Below, piece after piece: positions 44,929 through 52,960 of a stretch of DNA of 64,000 nt. Numbering within the stretch: the first letter of the stretch is position 1; each line of letters begins with the position of its first letter. Origin of the DNA: JAGIBJ01 sp032119795 (GTDB taxonomy: Bacteria; Actinomycetota; Thermoleophilia; Solirubrobacterales; Solirubrobacteraceae); the NCBI GenBank assembly GCA_032119795.1, contig JAUMFO010000003.1, positions 1 through 64,000 of the forward strand, given 5' to 3'. The translations under genes were made by a program, and so were the position numbers. Under the pieces are notes generated by a model that was not told where the DNA came from, ran no database searches, and saw only the letters and a program-made list of their open reading frames with translations.

Positions 44929-45456
44929 ATGAGCACTCCGACCGCCAGCGGCCTCACCGAACTCGAACTCAAGAGCCTCAACGAGATCCCGCACCCGTCC
45001 CTCGAAGACGGCGCCTCCATCTACGGCGGCACCAAAGTCTTCCCGGATTATCAGGCCGAGTCGGGCGAGGCGTACTTCACGCTCGTCCACGGCCTGGCCC
45101 ACGAGTCGTCGGTCTCGTTCGTCGCGATCCTCCAGGCCACGCGCGCCGCCCGCAAGGGCTTTGAGTCGGCCATCTACTTCTACGGGATGGGCGCACTGAA
45201 CTGCCTGGCCACGCGCGGCTTCCCGACGGTCGGCAACTCGGCGTTCCCCGGCGAGCACAACATCAACAACCAGATCAAGACGCTGATCGCCGAAGGCGGC
45301 AAGGTCTACGCCTGCCGCTTCGGCCTCTCCCTCCACGGCGCGCGCGAAGAAGACCTCATCGAGGGCGTGATCCCGACGCACCCCCTCGACGTGCAGGACG
45401 CGGTGATCCACTACGCCCGAAAGGGCGCAATCATCAACTCCACCTGGATGTTCTAG
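44929..45456 (+). CDS. nitB: MSMEG_0572/Sll0783 family protein (Nit1C NitB)
   Basis: 175 residues of the family named for Sll0783 and MSMEG_0572, a nitrogen-starvation protein of unknown biochemistry found in Nit1C clusters. Conserved-looking stretches are LNEIPHPSLEDGASIYGGTKVFP, HGLAHESSVSFVAI and FPGEHNINNQIKTLI. The ATG at 44929 has AAGGA six bases upstream, inside the hairpin described above. First gene of a five-gene plus-strand operon. It is soluble, with no cofactor motif. The link to cyanide or nitrile nitrogen use comes from studies of Nit1C in Pseudomonas and cyanobacteria. Confidence 0.85.
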   Translation: MSTPTASGLTELELKSLNEIPHPSLEDGASIYGGTKVFPDYQAESGEAYFTLVHGLAHESSVSFVAILQATRAARKGFESAIYFYGMGALNCLATRGFPTVGNSAFPGEHNINNQIKTLIAEGGKVYACRFGLSLHGAREEDLIEGVIPTHPLDVQDAVIHYARKGAIINSTWMF

Positions 45457-45488
45457 GCGCCGACCCGAGCGATCACGAGGCCGTCGTC

Positions 45489-46595
45489 ATGGAACTGGAT
45501 CTCCGCACCGAGCTCGCCGTTCGCGGCCTGCGCTCTGCACCGCCCCTGCAGCGACGGGCGGGTGCGGGGCCCAGCGACGACGGCCACTGGAAGCTGCCGC
45601 TCAGCGCACCGAGCGGGCGTCGAAACACGCTCGGCGGTGGCTGCCCGGCGGCCACGATCCCGCTCGCGGCCGACTCGCCCTTCGAGGTCCTCGAGGACGG
45701 GTCGATCACCAAGGACGGGATCGTCGTCGAGGACGCGATGCTCGAGCCGATCGAGCGCCCGCAGTTCTACGACCTTGCGACCGCCGACGGCGTGCCATAC
45801 GAGAAGCTCGCCCGCCTCCACGGCAGCAACGTCCTCGCGACGACCGTCGTGCAGACGTGCATCCGGTACACGAGCGAGGAGACCCGCTGCCGGTTCTGCA
45901 CGATCGAGGAGTCGCTGCGCTCGGGCGCTACGACGCAGGTGAAGTTCCCGGAGCAGCTCGCCGAGGTCGCCGAGGCGGCCGTTCGGCTCGATGGCGTCCA
46001 GCAGATGGTCATGACGACCGGCACGAGCAACGGCCCCGATCGCGGCTCCAAGCACCTGGCGCGCTGCGTCGAAGCCGTCCGCGAGCGGGTGCCCGGCCTC
46101 CCGATCCAGGTGCAGATCGAGCCTCCGCTTGATCTCTCGTGGATCGGGCGGCTGAAGACGGCCGGCGCCGAGGCGATCGGCATCCACGTCGAGTCACTCG
46201 ACGAGGCCGTCCGCGCACGGTGGACCCCAGGCAAGGCGACCATGCCGCTCGCGCGGTACGACGAGGCGTGGCGTGAGGCCGTCCGCGTCTTTGGCCGCAA
46301 CCGCGTATCGACGTACATCCTCGTCGGCCTCGGCGAGGACCCGGACGAGCTCGTGGCGGGCGCCGAGCGGCTGATCGAGATGGGCGTCTACCCGTTCGTC
46401 GTGCCGTACCGCCCGCTGGCCGGGTCGCTCGCGCATGACGTCGACGACGTCGCCGCGCCCGATCCCGTGACCCTGATGAACATCACGATGCGCGTCGGCG
46501 CGGCGCTCGAGCTGGCTGGGATGCGCGGCGCCGACCAGGGCGCCGGCTGCGCGGCCTGCGGCGCTTGCTCGGCCCTGCAGACGGCCGGGGGCTGA
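45489..46595 (+). CDS. nitD: MSMEG_0568 family radical SAM protein (Nit1C NitD)
   Basis: 368 residues. The cluster cysteines are Cys124, Cys134 and Cys137 (TCIRYTSEETRCRFC), spacing C-x9-C-x2-C, not the standard C-x3-C-x2-C. The barrel shows VMTTGTSNGPDRG, PIQVQIEPP and THVES-like IGIHVESLDE. The C terminus carries a second Cys set, GCAACGACS, possibly an auxiliary Fe-S site. It lies 32 bases after nitB, with GAGG upstream of the ATG. Reaction unknown; it is a constant member of Nit1C clusters together with the nitrilase. Confidence 0.88.
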   Translation: MELDLRTELAVRGLRSAPPLQRRAGAGPSDDGHWKLPLSAPSGRRNTLGGGCPAATIPLAADSPFEVLEDGSITKDGIVVEDAMLEPIERPQFYDLATADGVPYEKLARLHGSNVLATTVVQTCIRYTSEETRCRFCTIEESLRSGATTQVKFPEQLAEVAEAAVRLDGVQQMVMTTGTSNGPDRGSKHLARCVEAVRERVPGLPIQVQIEPPLDLSWIGRLKTAGAEAIGIHVESLDEAVRARWTPGKATMPLARYDEAWREAVRVFGRNRVSTYILVGLGEDPDELVAGAERLIEMGVYPFVVPYRPLAGSLAHDVDDVAAPDPVTLMNITMRVGAALELAGMRGADQGAGCAACGACSALQTAGG

Positions 46596-46602
46596 ACCGC
46601 CG

Positions 46603-48147
46603 ATGCTGCGACTCGTTGAGACCGCTGCGGCTGGCGCGGGCCCGGGCCTGGCGCCGGTGCTGGCGCCGCCGCCCGAGCTTCGGATCACCGAGGCCACCGG
46701 CGATCCCGTGCTGATCGCCGGCTACCACCGGCTGCGCGCGGACGCGTTCGTGCGCGAGCAGGGGCTGTTCGTCGGGCACGACCTCGACGAGCACGACGAG
46801 GACCCGCGCACCCGCGTGCTGGTCGTCGTGGAGAGTCAGGGCGGCCGGGTCGTCGGCGGCGTGCGGGTGCACCCGGCGCAGGCCGGCGCGCGAGACATCG
46901 GCTGGTGGCGCGGCTCGCGGCTCGTGGCGCGGCGGTTCCGCAGCCGCTCAGCCGGCGAACTCGGGGCCGAGCTGGTGCGGGGCGCCTGCCGCGCCGTGAG
47001 CGAGGAGGGCGTGCTGCGCTTCGACGCGCAGGTCCAGGACCGCTGCCTGGGGTTCTTCACCCGCCTGGGCTGGGAGCACGTCGGCGAGCTGGAGATCGGC
47101 GGCATGCCGCACGTGTCGATGCGCTGGCCCGTCGAGCGCTTCGCCGATCTCGCGGGCGCGACGAAGTCACCAATCGGTCGGCTCACGAGCGAGCTGCTGC
47201 CGAGCGATGGACCGGCTGCGGCTTGGCTCGGCGACGACGGCATGCCGCTCTCCGCGCTCGGCCCCAGCGACCTGGTGGCCTGCGTCGACGCGATCCTCCC
47301 GGCGATGGTCGAGCGCGACCCCGAGTGGGCCGGCTGGTGCGGGATGCTCGTCACCGCACACGACCTCTCCGCCATGGGTGCGACCCCGTTTGCCGCCCTC
47401 GACACGATCGGCGCCCGCGACGAAGCGACGCTGCGCAAGGTCGTCGCCGGCCTCAAAGCCGGCGCCGAATTCTTCGACCTGCCGATCGTCGGCGGGCACA
47501 CGACGCTAACAGGCGGCTCAGGCGGCGGCTCGGGCTCAGGCGGCGGGCACTCGCTGACCGTCACGGGGCTCGGGCGCACCACCAACCCCGTGCCCTCCGG
47601 CGGCGGCCGCGCCGGAGACGAACTGCGCCTCACCGCCGACCACGCCGGCGGATGGCGCCCCGGCTACGAAGGGCGCCAATGGGACTCCTCGACGCACCGC
47701 ACCCGTGACGAGATGCGGGCCATGCTGCAGTTCGTCGGGGACGCGCGCCCCAGCGCCGCCAAGGACGTGTCGATGGCCGGGATCGTCGGCACCGCCGGCA
47801 TGCTCGCCGAGGCCTCGGGCTGCGGCGCCGAGCTCGTCGTCGCCGACATCGAGCGGCCGAGCGGCGCCCGGCTCGCCGAGTGGCTCACCTGCTTCCCCGG
47901 GTTCGCGATGGTCACCGCTTGCGCCCCTGGTGCGCCAGCGCCCCAGGCGGGCCCGGCGACCACGGCGCCCATCGGCCGCCTCACTCCGATCAGCGCTGGC
48001 GGCGACGCCGCTCACCGCCATCGCGACGGAGCCGGCGCGGGCGTGCGCCTCGTCTGGCCCGACGGCGAGGTCACCACCGCCATCCCCGGCGGCGTCACCG
48101 GCCTCGGCCCCGCTCCAACCCTCAAACCAGAAGTGAGCGTCCTTTAG
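46603..48147 (+). CDS. GNAT acetyltransferase fused to AIR synthase-like protein (NitE-NitF)
   Basis: 514 residues. Residues about 25-180 are a GNAT-like acyltransferase (ELRITEATGDPVLIAGYHRLR, RVVGGVRVHP, GFFTRLGWEHVGE). Residues about 190-500 resemble AIR synthase/PurM (SDLVACVDAILPAMV, LVTAHDLSAMGATPFAALDTIGA, IVGGHTTLTGG, SMAGIVGTAGMLAEASGCGAEL). MSMEG_0567 of mycobacteria is the same fusion; other bacteria have two genes. The start is 7 bases after the radical SAM stop. The stop codon lies inside a strong hairpin, so the last residues are encoded by the palindrome. Confidence 0.85.
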   Translation: MLRLVETAAAGAGPGLAPVLAPPPELRITEATGDPVLIAGYHRLRADAFVREQGLFVGHDLDEHDEDPRTRVLVVVESQGGRVVGGVRVHPAQAGARDIGWWRGSRLVARRFRSRSAGELGAELVRGACRAVSEEGVLRFDAQVQDRCLGFFTRLGWEHVGELEIGGMPHVSMRWPVERFADLAGATKSPIGRLTSELLPSDGPAAAWLGDDGMPLSALGPSDLVACVDAILPAMVERDPEWAGWCGMLVTAHDLSAMGATPFAALDTIGARDEATLRKVVAGLKAGAEFFDLPIVGGHTTLTGGSGGGSGSGGGHSLTVTGLGRTTNPVPSGGGRAGDELRLTADHAGGWRPGYEGRQWDSSTHRTRDEMRAMLQFVGDARPSAAKDVSMAGIVGTAGMLAEASGCGAELVVADIERPSGARLAEWLTCFPGFAMVTACAPGAPAPQAGPATTAPIGRLTPISAGGDAAHRHRDGAGAGVRLVWPDGEVTTAIPGGVTGLGPAPTLKPEVSVL

Positions 48148-48179
48148 TGGTTGCGAAAGCAGCCACTAAAGGACGCTCA
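48134..48179 (+). repeat. 21-bp hairpin with GAAA tetraloop over a stop codon
   Basis: Stem 48134-48154 with 48159-48179, perfect apart from one U-G wobble, loop GAAA closed by C-G. It contains the TAG of the acetyltransferase/AIR synthase gene (48145-48147) and lies 25 bases before the nitrilase start. There is no U-tract, so RNA processing, differential stability or a mobile palindrome are alternatives to termination. Confidence 0.75.
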
Positions 48180-48204
48180 ATTTCGAACCCGAGCCCAAAC
48201 CGAC

Positions 48205-49149
48205 ATGTCTGACCTGACCATCGCCGCCGCCGCGGCTCCCTTCGACCGCGACCTGGAGCGCTGCTTCGCGACGATCGCGGGGCTCATCGACGACGCCCGC
48301 CGACAGGGCGTCGACTTGCTCGTGCTGCCTGAGGCGGCGCTGGGCGGCTACGTCGAGTCGATCTCCGCCGACGCCGACTGGGGCAGCATCGATCCACCCC
48401 CGGCCTTCGAGCGCGACGGCCCAGAGCTGCGGCGCGTGATGGACCTCGCGGGAGATATGACCGTCTGCGTGGGTTTCTGCGAGGCCGGCGACGCTGGTGA
48501 GCGCTACAACGCCGCGGCGTGCGTGAGCGGCGACGGCCTGCACTACGTGCACCGCAAAGTCCACCTGCCGCTGCGCGAGGACCGCGTCACCACGGCCGCC
48601 GACCACCTGGCCGCGTTCGACACCCCCGTCGGCCGGCTGGGGATGCTGATTTGTTACGACAAGGCCTTCCCCGAGGCGGCCCGCACCCTCACCCTCGACG
48701 GCGCGCAGGCCCTGTGCTTCCTCTCGGCCTGGCCGCGCAGCGCGACGAACTTCGCGCCCGACCTCACCGAGGACCGCCAGTGGCGCCGCTCCGAGCTGTG
48801 GGACCGCTCGCGCGCGGCCGAGAACTCGCTCGTGGTGGCGTCGGCCAACCAGACGGGCGTCTTCGGCTCGCTGCACTTCCTCGGCGGCGCGCGCATCACC
48901 AATCCCAACGGCGACGTGCTCGACGCGACGGCGCCCGAGGGCGGCCTCGCCGTCCACACCCTCGACCTGTCCGCGACCGTGGAGCGGGCCCGCCGCGCGC
49001 TCTCGCCCGTCCGGGATCTGCGCCCAGACGCCTACGCGACGCCCCAGCCCATCCCGTTCCCACAATCCGCCGATCGTGTCGATTTGGGGGCTCCCACCCC
49101 GGAATCCTCACGTTCGGCCCAAGCCGCGCCGGCCGCGCAGGTCGCCTAA
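48205..49149 (+). CDS. nitC: Nitrilase (Nit1C NitC)
   Basis: 314 residues with the full catalytic set: Glu43 (LPEAALGGY), Lys118 (HRKVHLPL) and Cys150 (MLICYDKAFPE). Hydrolyses a nitrile C-N bond to acid plus ammonia, or an amide in related branches. The context makes it the nitrilase-1 class linked to cyanide-nitrogen assimilation. There is no ribosome site before the ATG. The last about 25 residues are Ser/Ala/Pro-rich and encoded by a REP-like repeat (49070-49117), so the tail is probably dispensable. The stop overlaps the next start (TAATG). Confidence 0.92.
   Translation: MSDLTIAAAAAPFDRDLERCFATIAGLIDDARRQGVDLLVLPEAALGGYVESISADADWGSIDPPPAFERDGPELRRVMDLAGDMTVCVGFCEAGDAGERYNAAACVSGDGLHYVHRKVHLPLREDRVTTAADHLAAFDTPVGRLGMLICYDKAFPEAARTLTLDGAQALCFLSAWPRSATNFAPDLTEDRQWRRSELWDRSRAAENSLVVASANQTGVFGSLHFLGGARITNPNGDVLDATAPEGGLAVHTLDLSATVERARRALSPVRDLRPDAYATPQPIPFPQSADRVDLGAPTPESSRSAQAAPAAQVA
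49070..49117. repeat. REP-like hairpin element, copy 3, inside the nitrilase 3' end
   Basis: On the minus strand it reads CCGAACGTGAGGATTCCGGG, then a loop and CCCCCAAATCGACACGATCGG. It matches copies at 8136-8187 and 14027-14075, in the opposite orientation to both. It is translated as part of the nitrilase C terminus. Confidence 0.75.
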
Positions 49150-50732
49150 TGCCCGAAGTGGACTTCCAGATCACCTGGCCGGACGGCACGGCGCAGCACT
49201 GCGTCTCCCCGTCTCGCTCCATCGAGGCGGTGCTCGCGACCGGGGCGAAGTACCCCGTCGACGAGTTCGTCCGCCGCTCCACGCAGGCGCTCCAGATCGG
49301 TAGCGACCGCGTCCGCGCGAAGTACGGGTTCGCCTGCACTGCCGCAGCGGCGCAGTCCGCCGACATCCGCCATGTGGCGGAGCAGTTCTCCCCCCAGGAT
49401 GTGGTGGCCGTCGAGCAGATGGGGACGCGGGGAGGTCGGCCACCGGCCGGCGACGCGCGGAGTCTTGACGGCCGCCACGTCCCCGCCGTCATCGTCGGCG
49501 GAGGCCAGGCCGGGCTCTCGGCCAGCTGGTACCTCTGCAAGGCCGGCGTCGAGCACGTCGTCCTGGAGCGCCACCGCGCCACGCACTCATGGACGACGCA
49601 GCGGTGGGACAACTTCTGCCTCGTCACCCCGAACTGGCAGTGCAAGCTCCCGGGCCATGCCTATGCCGGCGATGACCCGGACGGCTTCATGGTCAAAGAC
49701 CAGATCCTCGACTACCTCGAGGGCTTCCGCCGCTCGTTCGACCCGCCACTGCACGAGGGGGTGCGCGTGACGCGGGTCGGACGGGACGGCGGTCAGGGGC
49801 CGACGGCCGACGGCCCGTTCACCGTCGAGACGAGCGCCGGCACCCTCACCGCCGACCAGGTGATCGTCGCCGTCGGTGGCTACCACGTGCCGAGCATCCC
49901 GGCCCTCGGCGACACGCTCCCCGCCGCGATCACGCAGGTGCATTCGTCGCAGTACAAGAACGCCGAGGTGCTGCCCGACGGCGGCGTTCTCGTCGTCGGT
50001 AGTGGCCAGTCCGGCGCCCAGATCGCCGAGGACCTGCACCTCGCCGGCCGGCAGGTCCACCTCGCGGTCGGTACGGCGCCACGCGTCGCCCGCTTCTACC
50101 GCGGCCGAGACGTCGTCGCTTGGCTACAGGACCGCGGCCACTACGACATGGGGATCGAGGACCACCCCGAGGGGACCGCCGCACGCAAGGAAGCCAACCA
50201 CTACGTGACGGGCCGCGGCGGCGGACGCGACATCGACCTTCGCAAGTTCGCGACCGAAGGCATGCAGCTGCACGGCCGCCTCCAGGCCACCGACGGCCCA
50301 GCGTTGGCGTTCGCCGACGACCTCGCCGCCAACCTCGACGGCGCCGACGCCACGTACCACCGCATCAATGCCGGCATCGACGCCTGGATCGACGAGCAGG
50401 GCATCGACGCGCCGGCGGCCGAGCCGTACGTGCCGTCGTGGCACCCCGAGCCGGGCGCGGGCACCACGCTTGACCTCGACGCCGGGAACGTCCGCAGCGT
50501 GATCTGGGCGACCGGCTTTCGGCCCGACTGGTCGTGGGTCGACCTGCCCTGGCTGGACGCGACCGGCTACCCCGACCACGACCGCGGCATCACGCCGACC
50601 GACGGCCTCTTCGTGCTCGGCCTCCCCTGGCTCCACACGTGGGGCTCGGGGAGATTCGCGGCGATCGATCGCGACGCCGCCTACCTCACCGAGCGCGTGA
50701 TCGCCCACGGTGAGGTCGCCCGCGCGGCCTAG
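49149..50732 (+). CDS. NitG-like domain fused to flavin oxidoreductase (NitG-NitH)
   Basis: 527 residues. Residues 1-95 (MPEVDFQITWPDG, SIEAVLATGAKYPVDEFVRRS) match the small MSMEG_0570 nitrogen-starvation family. From about residue 110 it is an MSMEG_0569-type FAD/NAD(P) oxidoreductase with AVIVGGGQAGLSASWYL and a second nucleotide motif LVVGSGQSGAQIAEDL, plus IWATGFRPD near the end. In the clusters I know these are separate genes, so the fusion fixes a 1:1 ratio and implies direct interaction. The ATG overlaps the nitrilase stop by one base. Last gene of the operon, followed by repeat island 2. Confidence 0.85.
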   Translation: MPEVDFQITWPDGTAQHCVSPSRSIEAVLATGAKYPVDEFVRRSTQALQIGSDRVRAKYGFACTAAAAQSADIRHVAEQFSPQDVVAVEQMGTRGGRPPAGDARSLDGRHVPAVIVGGGQAGLSASWYLCKAGVEHVVLERHRATHSWTTQRWDNFCLVTPNWQCKLPGHAYAGDDPDGFMVKDQILDYLEGFRRSFDPPLHEGVRVTRVGRDGGQGPTADGPFTVETSAGTLTADQVIVAVGGYHVPSIPALGDTLPAAITQVHSSQYKNAEVLPDGGVLVVGSGQSGAQIAEDLHLAGRQVHLAVGTAPRVARFYRGRDVVAWLQDRGHYDMGIEDHPEGTAARKEANHYVTGRGGGRDIDLRKFATEGMQLHGRLQATDGPALAFADDLAANLDGADATYHRINAGIDAWIDEQGIDAPAAEPYVPSWHPEPGAGTTLDLDAGNVRSVIWATGFRPDWSWVDLPWLDATGYPDHDRGITPTDGLFVLGLPWLHTWGSGRFAAIDRDAAYLTERVIAHGEVARAA

Positions 50733-51055
50733 GACCGCGCGACGCAACGCACGGCGCCCAGGCTGCTTGAGGGTGCCGCGAGAATACGGGGCGGCCGTTG
50801 CGGCGATCGAGTCCCTGGCGGCGGCGGAATTGGGCGGGCGCCTGCGGCGACTGGGTCCTTGGCGGCGACTGGGTCCTTGGCGGCGGCGGAACTTGGCGGC
50901 CCCCTACGGCGACGGGGTCCTTGGCGGCGGCGGAATGGGGATCGCTACGGGGTCTGGGGGCGTTGGGGCGGCGAAGGCCGAGCCCGTTCGGCGTTTGAGC
51001 TGGTTGGCGGCGGCGGAATTGGGCGCGTTGTGGCGTCGGCGGGCGTCGGCGGGCT

Positions 51056-51100
51056 GGTTGGACCCAATGTAGGCACGCCTTTGGTGCCCAGGATGGGTCC
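51056..51100 (+). repeat. 45-bp hairpin module, copy in island 2
   Basis: Identical at 44 of 45 positions to the reverse complement of 57981-58025. Internal pairs GGACCCA/TGGGTCC and GGCAC/GTGCC make it a hairpin itself. Confidence 0.85.
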
Positions 51101-51229
51101 GACCCGTCGGCTGCAACCGCGTGGGGTTGCACTCAGCGAGGCTCGCACCCCGAACGCCCAAAAACGGCGTTCCAGACGCGAGGCCCGCGGCGCCGCAACC
51201 TCTGAAGGTTGCGGTTGGCCCGGTCAACG

Positions 51230-51280
51230 CGAACTCCAGTCATCTACGGGTGTTCAGCACCCCCAAGTCACCGAAGTTCG
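51230..51280. repeat. 51-bp hairpin module, decayed copy
   Basis: Same length and same centre (GGGTGTTCAGCACCC) as the perfect hairpin at 57594-57644, but with several mismatches in the arms. It appears to be a degenerating copy of that element. Confidence 0.7.
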
Positions 51281-51360
51281 CGCCGCAACCCCAGGCGGTT
51301 GCAGCGCGCCCGGCGCCCGCCGACCCCGAAGCGACCTCAAATCCGCCGACGCGCGCGGAC

Positions 51361-51651
51361 CTAGATGCCGAGGAGTTTGGCCTTCGCGGCCGTGAACTCT
51401 TCTGGCGTGAGGATGCCCTGCGCCTGCAGCTGGGCGAGTTGCTGGAGCTGCTCGATCGTCGGGTCGACCGGAGCTGCTGCCGCCGCCGGGGCAGCAGCAA
51501 CGGGAGCCGGCGCCGCAGCCTGCTGGGCAGCCATCTGCTGCTGCTCCTGCGCCGCCCAGCGGCCCTGCTGGCGACGGTTGACGTTGTTGGAGACGTGCGT
51601 GGCGGTGCCGGCGATAACCGCCGTACGAGCCATTCCGCGAATGAGAGGCAT
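51361..51651 (-). CDS. SHOCT-domain protein
   Basis: 96 residues. The C terminus is a textbook SHOCT motif (PTIEQLQQLAQLQAQGILTPEEFTAAKAKLLGI), an oligomerisation helix pair. The middle is Gln/Ala/Pro-rich, and the N terminus (MPLIRGMARTAVIAGTATHV) could be a weak membrane anchor. A ribosome site AAAGGA lies before the ATG. It lies 17 bases after the DUF6325-like gene, and the two genes are often paired in Actinobacteria. Function unknown. Confidence 0.88.
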   Translation of the reverse strand: MPLIRGMARTAVIAGTATHVSNNVNRRQQGRWAAQEQQQMAAQQAAAPAPVAAAPAAAAAPVDPTIEQLQQLAQLQAQGILTPEEFTAAKAKLLGI

Positions 51652-51668
51652 AACGAAAGTCCTTTGGG

Positions 51669-52118
51669 TTAGGCCGCGTCGGCGGCTTCGAGGAGCTCGG
51701 AGGCCGCGAGGAGATCGTCGGCGGTGACGCGCTCAAAACCAAGCAGCTGGCCGCCGTTGCGGCGCACCGCGGCGGCAAACGGCGCCGCCCACGAGTTCTC
51801 GTAGGCGATGAGCAAGGCAGCAGCCCCGGGCTCGATGCCTGCTCCGGCCACCGCCGCATCCTCCTCACCGAGCAGACCGGTCTGCGCTCCGGCGAAGACG
51901 AGCAGATCGTTCTGGCCATCGCCGTCGACGTCCGTGAGGGCAACCACGACCACCTCGCCCTCCTCGGTCTTCTTCACCAACAGCAGGTCGAGGATGCGAA
52001 CGATCCCGCGGTCGACCAGATCGACGAGGAGCGGCAGCGCCTCACCCGTCTGTGGCGTCCCAGCCGGCCATCCAATGATGACCACGTCGACTGGGCCGAT
52101 CTCCAACTCTTCGCTCAT
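51669..52118 (-). CDS. DUF6325-type acidic protein
   Basis: 149 residues, acidic, with the pattern of the DUF1269/DUF6325 group: IGPVDVVIIGWPAGTPQTGEALPLLVDLVDRGIVRILDLLLVKK, then ALTDVDGDGQNDLLVFAGAQTGLL and ALLIAYENSWAAPFAAAVRRNGGQLL. A GGGGAGCG ribosome site precedes the ATG. First gene of a pair with the SHOCT gene. Role unknown; relatives are often associated with stress or envelope functions. Confidence 0.78.
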   Translation of the reverse strand: MSEELEIGPVDVVIIGWPAGTPQTGEALPLLVDLVDRGIVRILDLLLVKKTEEGEVVVVALTDVDGDGQNDLLVFAGAQTGLLGEEDAAVAGAGIEPGAAALLIAYENSWAAPFAAAVRRNGGQLLGFERVTADDLLAASELLEAADAA

Positions 52119-52161
52119 GCGCGCTCCCCAACTGATGTTTGAAGGTGACGACGCCCCCGGC

Positions 52162-52181
52162 CGACCCTCGGTCGAGGGTCG
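52162..52181. terminator. Hairpin between reductase and DUF6325 genes
   Basis: CGACCCTCG and CGAGGGTCG pair perfectly around GT. It is downstream of the reductase gene on the minus strand and before the next promoter. No U-tract. Confidence 0.4.
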
Positions 52182-52255
52182 TCGGCAGCGGTCAGCGCGA
52201 TCCTATGCGCCCGCGACGCCCCTGGCCAGGTGACGCCGGCTGATTCCCGAGCTGG

Positions 52256-52792
52256 TCACACCCGGACCTCGTAGCGCAGCTGCACCAGCCCGCTGTCAAA
52301 GGCCTGCGAGCCCAGCAGCTCAAGCTGGTGGCGGTGCGCGACCCCGGCGAAGAGGGGCGCGCCCTCCCCCAGGATCACCGGGACGACGGTGACCGTCAGC
52401 TCGTCGATGAGCCCCACGTCGAGGAGCTGACGGATCAGGTTGCCGCCGTCGACGTAGATCCCGCCGTCGCCGACCTCCGCTTGGACCGCAGCGACGAGAT
52501 CGGCGGCGTCGCCGCTGATCGCCTTGACGGTCGGCTGCTTCGGGTCGTCCAGCGGCCGAGAAGTGGCGACGAACAGTGGCATGTCGCCGTAGAACCAGTC
52601 GCCCTCGAAACCAGCCACCACGTCATACGTCGACCGACCCATCAGGATCGCCGCCGTCTCCGCCATGTGCGCCGCATAGCCGTAGTCCTCACCGCCCGGC
52701 TCCGGCTGAGGCAGCCACGACAGGTCGTCGCCTGGACCGGCAATGAAACCGTCGAGCGAGCAGGCGATAAACACACGGATCCGGCCAGACAT
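52256..52792 (-). CDS. RibD C-terminal/dihydrofolate reductase-like protein
   Basis: 178 residues of the RibD_C/DHFR-like superfamily: RVFIACSLDGFIAGPGDDLSWL, ILMGRSTYDVV, MPLFVATSRPL, GGIYVDGGNLIRQLL and LTVTVVPVILGEGAPLF. An NADPH-binding reductase fold; most such stand-alone proteins have unknown substrates. The ATG at 52792 is fixed by TACGAT exactly 7 bases upstream; a longer open frame exists but reads through the next intergenic region. Confidence 0.88.
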   Translation of the reverse strand: MSGRIRVFIACSLDGFIAGPGDDLSWLPQPEPGGEDYGYAAHMAETAAILMGRSTYDVVAGFEGDWFYGDMPLFVATSRPLDDPKQPTVKAISGDAADLVAAVQAEVGDGGIYVDGGNLIRQLLDVGLIDELTVTVVPVILGEGAPLFAGVAHRHQLELLGSQAFDSGLVQLRYEVRV

Positions 52793-52799
52793 GGCACCG

Positions 52800-52805
52800 A
52801 TCGTA
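52800..52805 (-). promoter_or_regulatory. -10 box of the reductase gene (leaderless)
   Basis: Minus-strand TACGAT, 7 bases (CGGTGCC), then the ATG at 52792. Confidence 0.6.
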
Positions 52806-52960
52806 GAACCCCGGCGAGCCCCCGCGTTCACCATCTGGTGTGGACGTCTGATCCGCCCAGAAACCCGGCGATCGACGAATCGACGGAGGAATGGGCCACA
52901 GGGCCGGGCCAACCGGCCCATGTCATTGACGGAGTGCCTGATCGCACCGATGACTGAGTC

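Larger units (their letters stand above)
50733..51360. repeat. Repeat island 2, composite palindromic element
   Basis: No gene supported. Order: G-rich GGCGGCGGAAT units (about 50790-51040), a 45-bp hairpin module (51056-51100), GCAACC-N6-GGTTGC hairpins at 51112-51131, 51193-51214 and 51285-51302, a long hairpin around GAACGCC (about 51130-51190), and a 51-bp hairpin copy at 51230-51280. The same modules appear in the opposite order and strand in 57594-58240, so islands 2 and 3 are inverted copies flanking a 6-kb gene block. 51290-51360 matches island 1. Confidence 0.8.

Noticed and set aside
50733..51360. CRISPR array
   Set aside because: Repeats are palindromic modules of different lengths without regular spacing or unique spacers; no cas genes are present.
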